64,000 nt of DNA, taken from NCBI RefSeq assembly GCF_017876655.1, contig NZ_JAGIOK010000001.1:372001-436000 (forward strand), given 5' to 3'. Made by a program: the position numbers and the translations under genes. This DNA comes from Microbacterium imperiale (GTDB lineage Bacteria; Actinomycetota; Actinomycetes; Actinomycetales; Microbacteriaceae). This document shows positions 32,515 to 39,995 of the stretch, in pieces (the stretch's first letter is position 1; each line of letters opens with the position of its first letter). The notes below the pieces were generated by a model. It searched no databases. It worked only from the letters and a program-made list of their open reading frames with translations, and was not told where the DNA came from.

Positions 32515-33042
32515 TCAGCTGCGGGCGTACTCCGCGAACCGCGCGCGCACTTTGTTGACCTTGGGCACCGCGACGGCCAGGCAGTATCCCTGGCCGGGGT
32601 TCTTCGCGAAGAAGTCCTGGTGGTACTCCTCGGCCGGGTAGAACGTCTCGGCCCGCTCGATCGTCGTCACGACGCCGCCGCCCCAGAGCTCGTCAGCCCG
32701 GGCCCGGGCGGTCTCGAAGAGCTCCGCCTGCGCGTCGTCGAGCGGGAACATCGCCGAGCGGTACTGCGTGCCCACGTCGGCCCCCTGCCGGTTGAGCTGG
32801 CGCGGGTCGTGCATGGTGAAGAACGCGTCCAGGATGACGTCCGCGGGGATCACCTCCGGGTCGAACGTGACCGAGACCGCCTCGGCGTGGCCGGTCGCCC
32901 CGGTGCAGACCGCCTCATAGCTGGGGTGCGGGCTGTGGCCGCCGATGTAGCCGGACACGACCTCGGTGACCCCGTTGAGGGCGCGGTACGCCGCGTCGAG
33001 GCACCAGAAGCAGCCGCCGGCGAGGATGAAGGTGGTGGTCAT
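32515..33042 (-). CDS. msrA: Peptide methionine-S-sulfoxide reductase
   Basis: The 175-residue enzyme repairs oxidised methionine. The catalytic cysteine C11 is in GGCFWC, and the conserved GYIGG, GHAEAV, FDP and TQYRS(A) segments are present; a resolving cysteine candidate is near the C-terminus (GQGYCLAV). ATG 33042 is preceded by GGAGC and, further up, a TATGGT -10 (about 33097-33102). It is divergent from a 75-aa ORF. Confidence 0.96.
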   Translation of the reverse strand: MTTTFILAGGCFWCLDAAYRALNGVTEVVSGYIGGHSPHPSYEAVCTGATGHAEAVSVTFDPEVIPADVILDAFFTMHDPRQLNRQGADVGTQYRSAMFPLDDAQAELFETARARADELWGGGVVTTIERAETFYPAEEYHQDFFAKNPGQGYCLAVAVPKVNKVRARFAEYARS

Positions 33043-33159
33043 GGAAAGCTCCGTTCTCCCGCTTTCGCGAGGTCTCACCATAGCCAACGCAGGAGCGTGC
33101 CGGGTGTTCCCGGCGATGTCGGAGGCCCGGCGTAGCGTCATCGACGAAAGGAGCAGCTC

Positions 33160-33387
33160 ATGATCACTTCCGCGCCGACCACCCCTCGCCTTGTCCGCCT
33201 CGGAGCCGATCGCTGGCGAGTGCTCGACCGCGACGGCAGCGTTCGCGGTCTCGTCGAAGCGGTCGCGACGCCCGCAGGCACGCGCTTTCGCGCTTCCCGT
33301 TTCCACGCAGCCTCGCGCGCGTTCCGGTCCGTCGGCGACTTCTGGACGATCGGCGAGGCGTCCGAGACCCTCCGGCTGTCACGCTGA
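33160..33387 (+). CDS. 75-aa conserved small protein
   Basis: Unrecognised small basic protein (LVRLGADRWRVLDRDGSVRGLVEAV...). An AAAGGAGC site 7 bases before ATG 33160 and a TAGCGT -10 (about 33132-33137) support expression. The WRVLDRDGSVRGLV segment looks like a small beta-sheet domain. Its context next to msrA and mocR gives no functional hint. Confidence 0.65.
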   Translation: MITSAPTTPRLVRLGADRWRVLDRDGSVRGLVEAVATPAGTRFRASRFHAASRAFRSVGDFWTIGEASETLRLSR

Positions 33388-33418
33388 CGCCCGATTGCAT
33401 CGTCTCCCCACCGCGCCG

Positions 33419-34828
33419 TCACACGAGAGCGTCGACCGGCGGCGGCCCCGACGTCGTGACGCCGGCGGTCACCTGGCCCCACACCTCCGCGAGCACCTCG
33501 ACAGCCCGTTCGAGGTCAGGGGGCGGCGCCGTGAAGGGGATGCGCAACCGGTTCTCATGCCCCCCTCCCACAGCGAACCGCGGGCCCGGACTGAGATAGA
33601 CCCCCTCGGCCCGAGCGCCCAGAACCAGAGGCGCACTGAGCGGCGCCGGGAGCCCGACCCACAGGGACACTCCCCCGGCGACACGGGGCGCATGCCACTC
33701 CGGCACGGCGCGGCTCAGAGCAGCTCGCAGCGTGTCGTGACCCGTCGAGAGCAGCTCGCCGCGTTGCGGGAGGATCTCCGGCATCCGCGCCAGCAGCCGC
33801 GTGGCGACCGCCTGCTCGAACTCGGGCGTCCCGAGGTCGCGCGCCGGTCGACCGGCGTGCAACCGGCGGATGACCTCCGGCTGAGCGCGCACCCACCCGA
33901 CGCGCAGCCCGCCCCACACGGTCTTGCCCAGCGACCCGAGTCGGATGACGTCCTCGTCGGCGAGGGTCAGCGGCATCCGTTCGTCGAAGTGCAGCTCGGC
34001 GGTCGTCTCGTCCACGACGATCGTGCAGCCCGACGCCGCGACGGCACGCACGGCACCCTGTTCCGCCTCGTCCATCGAGCGCCCGGTCGGGTTCTGGAAC
34101 GTGGGCATCAGGTAGGCCATCGCGGGACGGGTGCGCCGTGCTGCTTCGCGCAGGCGGTCGACGTCCCACCCGTCGTCCGTCGTCACCGGCACCGCGACCA
34201 GGCGCGCCCCCGCCTCGCGCAGCGCTTCGGCGGCATGCGGGTAGGTCGGTGTCTCGATGAGGACGCGGTCGCCTCGGGCGAGCAGGACTTCGGCGACCAG
34301 ATGAATCGCCGACTGCGCGCCCGCGGTGACGAGCACCTGCTCGACCGACGTGTGCAGACCGCGGACGGTGTAGCGGTCGGCGATGGCGGCGCGCAGCTGG
34401 CGGGAGCCCAGGGTGTCGTAACCGGTGCGTCCGACGAGGGTCGCCGCATCCGCCGCCGTTTCCGCGATGACGCCCGCGAGACCCGGCCAGGCGCTGGGAC
34501 TCGCCTGCTGCAGGTCGACCGAGCCCGGCGCGGCGAAAACCGTGCCCTCGCCGCGGATCGGCTGAGCCGTCGTGACGCTGCCCGATCCGCGCACGCTGTC
34601 GATGTGCCCCGAGGCACGCAGGCTCGCGTAAGCGCTGGCGACCGTCGTACGGCTCACCCCGAGCGTCTCGGCGAGCACGCGCTCGGCAGGCAGCAGTGTC
34701 CGTGCCGCGATGCGGTTGTCGAGACACAGCAGACGGATGCCGTCGGCGAGAGCCTCGTACGCGGGCTCGCGTGTCCGCCAGCCGCCGAGCGCGACGTCGA
34801 GCGCGCGGGCCGAGATACGGGAGTGCAT
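33419..34828 (-). CDS. MocR-type GntR/aminotransferase regulator
   Basis: The 469-residue fusion has an N-terminal GntR winged helix (RTLLPAERVLAETLGVSRTTVASAYASLRASG) and a fold-type-I aminotransferase domain with the PLP lysine K302 in SLGKTVWGG. MocR regulators sense amino-acid or vitamin metabolites through PLP. The divergent neighbour encodes a YczE-like membrane protein, the same pairing as Bacillus yczR/yczE, so yczE is the probable target. ATG 34828 lies 6 bases after TACGGT (34835-34840), suggesting a leaderless start. Confidence 0.93.
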   Translation of the reverse strand: MHSRISARALDVALGGWRTREPAYEALADGIRLLCLDNRIAARTLLPAERVLAETLGVSRTTVASAYASLRASGHIDSVRGSGSVTTAQPIRGEGTVFAAPGSVDLQQASPSAWPGLAGVIAETAADAATLVGRTGYDTLGSRQLRAAIADRYTVRGLHTSVEQVLVTAGAQSAIHLVAEVLLARGDRVLIETPTYPHAAEALREAGARLVAVPVTTDDGWDVDRLREAARRTRPAMAYLMPTFQNPTGRSMDEAEQGAVRAVAASGCTIVVDETTAELHFDERMPLTLADEDVIRLGSLGKTVWGGLRVGWVRAQPEVIRRLHAGRPARDLGTPEFEQAVATRLLARMPEILPQRGELLSTGHDTLRAALSRAVPEWHAPRVAGGVSLWVGLPAPLSAPLVLGARAEGVYLSPGPRFAVGGGHENRLRIPFTAPPPDLERAVEVLAEVWGQVTAGVTTSGPPPVDALV

Positions 34829-34845
34829 GCAGCCACCGTAATCGA

Positions 34846-34870
34846 ATTGGCATCTTCCGTAGCGGCCAAT
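34846..34870. promoter_or_regulatory. Inverted repeat between mocR and yczE
   Basis: ATTGGC (34846-34851) and GCCAAT (34865-34870) form a 6-bp inverted repeat with a 13-bp spacer. It spans the predicted -35 regions of both mocR (-10 at 34835-34840) and yczE (-10 about 34878-34883). It is a candidate MocR operator. Confidence 0.5.
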
Positions 34871-34889
34871 CATCGGCTGGAATGAGATC

Positions 34890-35546
34890 GTGTTCACCCG
34901 TGTCGTCCAACTCCTCGTCGGCCTCGCTCTGTTCGGGGCCGGCTGCGCCGTCATGATCGAGGCCGGTATCGGCCTCGACCCGTGGACCGTCTTCGCCGAA
35001 GGCATCAGCAACCGCACGGGTCTCGGCATCGGGTGGGTGGTGAACCTCACCGGGTTCCTCGTGCTGCTCGCGTGGATCCCGCTGCGACAGCGTCCGGGCA
35101 TCGGGACCGTGGCCAACATCCTGCTCGTCGGCACCGCGATCCAGCTGACACTGCCGCTGCTCTCCACGCCCGAGCCCTGGCTCCCACGCGTCGGGATGTT
35201 CCTCGCCGGAACCCTGCTCGTCGGGATCGCCTCGGGGATCTATCTCGGCGCACGCTGGGGAGCCGGGCCCCGCGACGGCCTCATGACCGGGCTGCACGAG
35301 CGCTTCGGTTGGCCCATCTGGGCCAGCCGGCTCGGCGTCGAGGCCACGGTGCTGCTGGTGGGGTGGCTGCTCGGCGGAACCGTGGGACTGGGTACCGTGC
35401 TGTTTGCGGTGCTCATCGGGCCGATCGTGCACGTGAGCGTCCCGCTGTTCGACCGGCGGCGCTCGTCACGCCGTGCGCGGACGCCCGACGAGCCTCCGGT
35501 CGAGAGCGACGCCCCCGCCGTCGGGCTCAGTGCTCCCGGAACGTAG
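34890..35546 (+). CDS. YczE/YitT-family membrane protein
   Basis: The 218-residue protein has five to six hydrophobic segments and the family motifs GAGCAVMIEAGIGLDPWTV and GARWGAGPRDGLM. The transported or bound molecule is unknown; yczE in Bacillus affects surfactin production by an unclear route. GTG 34890 follows a weak TGGAAT box by 6 bases. Its 3' end overlaps the convergent 71-aa gene by 20 bases. Confidence 0.88.
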   Translation: MFTRVVQLLVGLALFGAGCAVMIEAGIGLDPWTVFAEGISNRTGLGIGWVVNLTGFLVLLAWIPLRQRPGIGTVANILLVGTAIQLTLPLLSTPEPWLPRVGMFLAGTLLVGIASGIYLGARWGAGPRDGLMTGLHERFGWPIWASRLGVEATVLLVGWLLGGTVGLGTVLFAVLIGPIVHVSVPLFDRRRSSRRARTPDEPPVESDAPAVGLSAPGT

Positions 35547-35742
35547 GCCAGTCCGCGCCGGGCCCGAGGTGCGCGTGGAGAGCACTCTTTGCGATCTCCA
35601 TCGTCGGGTACGCGCCGAGTTCGGCGTCGGCCCCCGCCATCGTCACGGTGTACCGCCCGTCGAGCCGACGGATCATTCCGACCACTCCGCGGCTGCCGTA
35701 CGCGACCCAGAGTGCGGACGGACGTGTCTGCGTGTTCATCAT
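35527..35742 (-). CDS. 71-aa small protein
   Basis: Unrecognised. The protein (TRPSALWVAYGSRGVVGMIRRLDGRYTVTMAGADAEL...) reads like a small alpha-beta domain in which a beta hairpin precedes a helix (PTMEIAKSALHAHL), common among actinobacterial hypothetical proteins. A GGAAGGGG site precedes the tandem ATGs at 35742 and 35739. It converges with yczE. Confidence 0.6.
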   Translation of the reverse strand: MMNTQTRPSALWVAYGSRGVVGMIRRLDGRYTVTMAGADAELGAYPTMEIAKSALHAHLGPGADWPTFREH

Positions 35743-35802
35743 CGAACCCCTTCCGACACCCGCAGGCTACTCCCCGCCTGCACCCCGCACCAGCGGTGGG
35801 GC

Positions 35803-36402
35803 TCACGCGCGGGCAGCTCCTCCCGACAGGGCGTCGATATGGTGCTCGAGCATCGCCTCGGCGACACCCGCCAGGTCGGCCGGGCGCGTGCTGAGAAGCT
35901 GCAGCGCCAGCCCGTCGAGCAGCGCATGCAACCGAGCCGCCTCGCGCGGCAGGTCGGCATCGGGCGACATGCCGCCGGTCCGCTTGAGCTCCTGCAGCGC
36001 CGAGACGCACACGGTGCGGACGGCATCGTGCAGTTCCGCGACGCTGTCGCCGAGGTCTCGGTCGGTCAGAGCGAGCATCGCGAGCTGCAGTTGTGCCGCG
36101 AGTTCGCGGCGGCGGGCGTCGTCGAGCGGAAGAAGCTCCGACAGCAGACGCAGCACCAGCGGTCGCCCCTCACCCCGCAGAGCTGCGATGCGCCCCGCGA
36201 CGTCATCCCGGATGCGTCCGACGCAGAAGCGGCGCAGTGCCTCCTGCGTCGGGAACGCGCGGCGCAACGATGCGGTCGCGATGCCCGCCTCGTCCGCCAC
36301 CTTGCGGACGGAGAGTGCCGCGAGACCGTCGGCGGCGAGCACGCGGATCGCAGCCTCACCGATCTGACGGTCTCGTTCGTCGTGGTCGATCAGCCGCGGC
36401 AT
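35803..36402 (-). CDS. TetR-family regulator
   Basis: The 199-residue protein has the TetR N-terminal HTH (IGEAAIRVLAADGLAALSVRKVADEAGIATASLRRAF) and a helical ligand-binding domain. It follows a membrane-protein gene by 4 bases and an AGAGGA ribosome site precedes ATG 36402. It probably represses this two-gene unit through the palindrome at 37001-37010; the ligand is unknown. Confidence 0.9.
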   Translation of the reverse strand: MPRLIDHDERDRQIGEAAIRVLAADGLAALSVRKVADEAGIATASLRRAFPTQEALRRFCVGRIRDDVAGRIAALRGEGRPLVLRLLSELLPLDDARRRELAAQLQLAMLALTDRDLGDSVAELHDAVRTVCVSALQELKRTGGMSPDADLPREAARLHALLDGLALQLLSTRPADLAGVAEAMLEHHIDALSGGAARA

Positions 36403-36406
36403 CCCG

Positions 36407-36949
36407 TCATCCTCTCACCGCAGCCGGGGCTTTCTTCGGCCAGAGCGTGTAGCTGACGGCCCACAGGAGATCGATTCCGACGATTACGGCGAGCACGGGA
36501 AGGAACCCCTGCAGCTCAGCGGTTCGGGCCGGCGCGTCGACGACGAGGGTCAGGCCGACGATGATGCCCGCCGCGACCGCGGCCGCCACAAGCGTGCGGA
36601 GCACGTCCACCCAGCACTTGCGTGTGTAAGCCCACCCCATGAGGCGTGGCCGGGGCGACGCGCCGCGGAATCGCACGGCGAAGGCACGGTCGGCCCACGC
36701 GATCATGCGATGGCCGTAAGCGACAGAGATGCCGATGTAGAGCGCGGCGAGGCCGTGATGCCACGACGCGGTGCCGCCCCCGATGAGGTCGGCTGCGACG
36801 AGGATCAGGAGCACGACGTCGATCACCGGCGCGGCGACCAGCAGAGCGGCGCCCAGACGAGGCTTGCGCGCGACGTAGCGCGTGACCAGGCCGGCGATGA
36901 TGGCGACCCAGAACCCCACCTCGCAGGCGATGATGGCCAGCAGAATCAC
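36407..36949 (-). CDS. Integral membrane protein, 180 aa
   Basis: The protein has about five transmembrane segments (residues 3-23, 32-52, 62-80, 116-137 and 148-168) and a basic loop between segments 3 and 4 (RFRGASPRPRLMGWAYTRKCW). No family is recognised with certainty. It is probably co-expressed with the TetR gene that follows. GTG 36949 is preceded by GGGGGAG. Confidence 0.8.
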   Translation of the reverse strand: MILLAIIACEVGFWVAIIAGLVTRYVARKPRLGAALLVAAPVIDVVLLILVAADLIGGGTASWHHGLAALYIGISVAYGHRMIAWADRAFAVRFRGASPRPRLMGWAYTRKCWVDVLRTLVAAAVAAGIIVGLTLVVDAPARTAELQGFLPVLAVIVGIDLLWAVSYTLWPKKAPAAVRG

Positions 36950-37000
36950 GATGCTCCCCCGTCTCGTCGAACGTCAGACGACGACCGCATCCTTTTTAGC

Positions 37001-37010
37001 ACACGCGTGT
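37001..37010. promoter_or_regulatory. Palindrome upstream of the membrane protein-tetR unit
   Basis: ACACGCGTGT is a perfect 10-bp palindrome in an A/T-flanked stretch about 52 bp upstream of GTG 36949, close to a TAGTAA hexamer that could be the -10. It is a plausible TetR operator. Confidence 0.35.
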
Positions 37011-37076
37011 TACTACCGGCGGTGGGGCGCACAAGGAGTCCGTTGCACGGCGGCAGCGGTGGACGAATCGAGACGG

Positions 37077-37149
37077 CGCCCCCGACAGGATTCGAACCTG
37101 TGACCAACGGATTAGAAGGCCGCTGCTCTATCCACTGAGCTACGGAGGC
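37077..37149 (-). tRNA. tRNA-Arg (anticodon TCT)
   Basis: The minus-strand cloverleaf starts GCCTCCGTAGCTC with anticodon loop CTTCTAA (TCT) and T-loop TTCGAAT. Acceptor strands GCCTCCG/CGGGGGC pair with one T-G wobble. The anticodon stem has a C31/T39 mismatch next to the loop. CCA is not encoded. Confidence 0.95.
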
Positions 37150-37224
37150 CGGGCCCGCGCGGCGGACCGTCGCCTCCAGGCTACCCGCGCTCGGGTGTCG
37201 CACGCGGTCATTAGGATGGGCGGC

Positions 37225-37848
37225 ATGGTGGGAACAGCCGAGAACGACCGTCTCGTATGGATCGATTGCGAGATGACGGGGCTGGACCTCCGCGTCGACG
37301 AGCTCGTCGAGGTCGCCGTCATCGTGACCGATTACGAGCTGCGGCCGCTGGATGATGGCTTCCAGCTGGTCATCGCACCCAGCGAAGCCGCTCGCGCGAA
37401 CATGGGCGAGTTCGTCACCGCGATGCACGAGAGCTCGGGCCTGCTGCACGAGCTGGACAATGGCGTGCCCCTCGCCGAGGCCGAGGAGTCGGTTCTGGCC
37501 TACATCCAGCGCTTCGTGCCCGAGGGCAAAGCCGCTCTCGCCGGCAACACGATCGGCACCGACCGGATGTTCCTCGCGAAGTACATGCCGCGCGTGGACT
37601 CATGGCTGCACTACCGCAACGTCGATGTCTCGAGCATCAAGGAGCTGTCGCGCCGCTGGTTCCCCCGCGCCTACTTCCAGGCACCGGCCAAGGACGGCGG
37701 CCACCGCGCCCTCGCCGACATCCGGGAGTCGATTCGCGAGCTGGCGTATTACCGCGCCGCCGTGTTCGTGCCCGAGCCCGGACCCACCAGCGATCAGGCG
37801 CGCGCGACGGCAGAGGCCGTCGTGTCGTCGTACACCCCATCCGTGTAA
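37225..37848 (+). CDS. orn: Oligoribonuclease
   Basis: Orn is the 3'-5' exonuclease that degrades 2-5-nt RNA and pGpG. The 207-residue protein carries the DEDDh residues: D14 and E16 in WIDCEMTGLD, an Asp in GNTIGTDRMFL and H/D in GGHRALADIRES. A TAGGAT -10 (37212-37217) ends 7 bases before ATG 37225, so the gene is leaderless; in-frame ATG 37216 lies inside the box and is unlikely. The tRNA-His promoter (TACAAT at 37849-37854) begins one base after the stop. Confidence 0.96.
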   Translation: MVGTAENDRLVWIDCEMTGLDLRVDELVEVAVIVTDYELRPLDDGFQLVIAPSEAARANMGEFVTAMHESSGLLHELDNGVPLAEAEESVLAYIQRFVPEGKAALAGNTIGTDRMFLAKYMPRVDSWLHYRNVDVSSIKELSRRWFPRAYFQAPAKDGGHRALADIRESIRELAYYRAAVFVPEPGPTSDQARATAEAVVSSYTPSV

Positions 37849-37883
37849 TACAATCGTCTGGTTGCCCGGTTTCCGGGAGACAT

Positions 37884-37960
37884 GGTGGCTATAGCTCAGT
37901 TGGTAGAGCACCGCGTTGTGGTCGCGGGGGTCGCGGGTTCAAGTCCCGTTAGCCACCCCA
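37884..37960 (+). tRNA. tRNA-His (anticodon GTG)
   Basis: The cloverleaf has acceptor GTGGCTA/TAGCCAC, the extra G-1 (37884) opposite C73 (37957) that identifies tRNA-His, anticodon loop TTGTGGT region with GTG at 37918-37920, T-loop TTCAAGT and encoded CCA (37958-37960). Confidence 0.97.
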
Positions 37961-37986
37961 AGAAGCACCCCGCTTCGGGAGTGAAG

Positions 37987-38337
37987 ATGATCGAGATGGA
38001 TGCCGCGGCATTCGAAGAACTCGTCACGGACGAGCTCGATCGCCTTCCCAACGACATGGTCGACGGCCTCGACAACGTCATCTTCGTCGTCGAGGATCGT
38101 CCCGAGGACGGGAGCCTCGATCTGCTCGGCCTGTACGACGGGTTCGCCCTCACCGAGCGCGACCGATACGGGCAAGGCGAGCTGCCCGACCGCATCATCG
38201 TGTACCGCGAACCCCATCTGCATACGTGCGACGACCTCGCCACCCTGCGGGATGAGATCCACACGACGCTCGTCCACGAGATCGCCCACTTCTACGGCAT
38301 CGACGATGCCCGGCTGCATGAACTCGGGTGGGCGTGA
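37987..38337 (+). CDS. Zincin-like metallopeptidase-family protein
   Basis: The 116-residue protein belongs to the minimal metallopeptidase family (former DUF1025) with HEIAHFYGI and a third histidine in RLHELGW, i.e. HExxHxxG plus a distal H-E. The N-terminal half (MDAAAFEELVTDELDRLP) is characteristic of the family. Substrate unknown. It starts the metallopeptidase-clpS-DUF2017 unit; the stop shares one base with the clpS ATG. Confidence 0.88.
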   Translation: MIEMDAAAFEELVTDELDRLPNDMVDGLDNVIFVVEDRPEDGSLDLLGLYDGFALTERDRYGQGELPDRIIVYREPHLHTCDDLATLRDEIHTTLVHEIAHFYGIDDARLHELGWA

Positions 38338-38627
38338 TGGGCATGGCCCTCCCCGATCTCGACGAGGAGCTGCGGCTCAGCGCCGCCCCCGACGTCCCGT
38401 GGCAGACCGTGGTGTGGAACGACCCGGTCAACCTGATGTCCTACGTCGTCCACGTCTTCCGCGTTTACTTCGGTTTCTCGCGCGAGCGGGCGAACGAGCT
38501 CATGCTCGCGGTGCACAACGACGGCCACGCCGTCGTCGCGGAAGGGCCGCGAGAAGCGATGGAGGCGCATGCCCGTGCGATGCACGGATACGGGCTGTGG
38601 GCGACGGTGCGGCGGGCGGCATCGTGA
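38337..38627 (+). CDS. clpS: Clp protease adaptor ClpS
   Basis: ClpS delivers N-end-rule substrates to ClpC/ClpA with ClpP. The 96-residue protein has the N-degron-binding core VVWNDPVNLMSYVVHVF and the H residue in LAVHNDGHAVV. ATG 38337 overlaps the previous stop (TGATG) and its own stop overlaps the next start (GTGA). It supplies an adaptor for the ClpP1P2 protease encoded at 5586-6859. Confidence 0.95.
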   Translation: MGMALPDLDEELRLSAAPDVPWQTVVWNDPVNLMSYVVHVFRVYFGFSRERANELMLAVHNDGHAVVAEGPREAMEAHARAMHGYGLWATVRRAAS

Positions 38628-39085
38628 CGGATTCGGTGACGTTCATGCTGCCCGATGCCGAAGCGCAGTACCTTCGCGAGCTGGTCGAGCAGTACCTCGA
38701 ACTCGTGCGGTCGCCTGACGATGCCCGCGATCCGGCGATCCGGAGGCTCTCCCCCGATGCGTATCCCGACGAGGCCGATGCGTCCGCGGAGTTCCGGGCG
38801 TGGACCCGCGACGATCTGGCGGCGACACGCGCTGCCGACGCTGAGCGGGTGATCGAGGTGCTGCGGGAGCGCGAGCGGGCGGCAGAGCCGCGCCCCGAGC
38901 TGATCCTCGACGCGCCGTCTCAGACGGCGTGGCTGCGGACCCTCGCCGGCTTGCGCATCGTCCTCGCCGCGCGGATGGGAATCGTCGACGACGACAGCGT
39001 CGTGGCCGACGGCGATCCGCGCTACGACGTCTACGAGTGGCTCGGTTACCGCCAGGAGATGCTGCTGCAGTCGATGGCCGGCTGA
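38624..39085 (+). CDS. DUF2017 family protein
   Basis: The 153-residue helical protein (MLPDAEAQYLRELVEQYLEL, RELILDAPSQTAWLRTLAGLRIVLAARMG fragments, YEWLGYRQEMLLQ) matches DUF2017, which follows clpS in most actinobacteria. A role in Clp-mediated proteolysis is suggested only by this conserved linkage. GTG 38624 overlaps the clpS stop. Confidence 0.88.
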   Translation: MTDSVTFMLPDAEAQYLRELVEQYLELVRSPDDARDPAIRRLSPDAYPDEADASAEFRAWTRDDLAATRAADAERVIEVLRERERAAEPRPELILDAPSQTAWLRTLAGLRIVLAARMGIVDDDSVVADGDPRYDVYEWLGYRQEMLLQSMAG

Positions 39086-39661
39086 TCAGGCCACTTCGAC
39101 GATGTGGGTCGCGAGGGCACGCGGATCGTGAGAAGCGATGTGATCGTCCTCCTGCCGCGCCCACCGCTCCCAGTGCGGCCGATAGGTGTCTCCGTCGCGC
39201 CGCAACGCTCGCTCCTGGCGCACGTCGTCGGGAGCATCGAGCCACACACGTACGGAGGCGAGGGCGGCAGACGCCGGGGTGAGTGCTCCGCTGCCCTCCA
39301 GGAGGAGGGCACGCTCCGGCGGACACGTGCGAACGTCGCCGTACCGCTCCGCGGCCCAGTCCCACCGCTGCCATGTCGCCGGCCGGCGCTCGCGACGGGG
39401 AGCCAGGACGCGCGCATAGGCATAAGCCGACCCGGCGGCGAGGCCATCCCATCCCGGGTACAGGTCGTCGAGGGCGACCGACTCGACCTCCAGACCGTCC
39501 GGCCAACGCGCGACCAATGCCCGCGCGAACGTCGTCTTGCCCGCGCCGCTGCGTCCGTCGACGATCAGCACCATCCCGGGAACGACCGTGTCGAGGATCG
39601 CCGTGACGGCGTCCTCGACCGCGCGCGGGACCGGGTTACTTCTTGAGAGCGCGGATGACAC
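39086..39661 (-). CDS. P-loop nucleoside-kinase-like ATPase
   Basis: The protein has Walker A DGRSGAGKTTFA, then a VALDDLYPGWDGL acidic segment and a conserved ALLLEGSGAL strand, like the uridine-kinase/AAA_18 group. An LID-like arginine-rich helix (RQERALRRDGDTYRPHWERW) follows. It probably phosphorylates a small molecule, which cannot be named. The start is uncertain: GTG 39661 keeps the helix before the P-loop and overlaps the neighbouring gene by 26 bases; ATG 39574 gives a 162-residue version. Confidence 0.75.
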   Translation of the reverse strand: MSSALSRSNPVPRAVEDAVTAILDTVVPGMVLIVDGRSGAGKTTFARALVARWPDGLEVESVALDDLYPGWDGLAAGSAYAYARVLAPRRERRPATWQRWDWAAERYGDVRTCPPERALLLEGSGALTPASAALASVRVWLDAPDDVRQERALRRDGDTYRPHWERWARQEDDHIASHDPRALATHIVEVA

Positions 39662-39956
39662 GACTGAGCGTGCGCCCGACGACCCAGACGAACGGGATCG
39701 CGACCGCGACGAGCGAGACGAGATTCGGCTCGAACCGCAGGTCGTCGCCCTTCCGGACGTAGGCGCCGACGGGGATCGCGTAGCCGCCGCCCCCGCCACC
39801 GCTGTTGCCCTCGCCGTCCTCGCCGGCGCCGAAACCGCTCCAGCTCAGTGCCACGGGGATCAGGCGGATCCCGTCGACGTCCTGCTGCTCACCGTAGACG
39901 CTGGTGACGCCGAGGTTGGCGGTCTGCTTGCCGAGTTCGAGTGCGAGGTTGGGCAT
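39636..39956 (-). CDS. GerW/YtfJ-like small protein
   Basis: The 106-residue protein has the layout of the YtfJ/GerW family: an N-terminal helix, the strand IRLIPVALSWSGFGAGEDGEG, a glycine run (GGGGGGYAIPVGAYV) and a C-terminal hydrophobic helix (LVSLVAVAIPFVWVVGR). In non-sporulating actinobacteria its role is unknown. ATG 39956 lies 6 bases after TACGGT (39963-39968), suggesting leaderless transcription. Confidence 0.7.
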   Translation of the reverse strand: MPNLALELGKQTANLGVTSVYGEQQDVDGIRLIPVALSWSGFGAGEDGEGNSGGGGGGYAIPVGAYVRKGDDLRFEPNLVSLVAVAIPFVWVVGRTLSRVIRALKK

Positions 39957-39995
39957 GATCCCACCGTACCCGCCGCGCGCGTCGCGGTACAGGCG

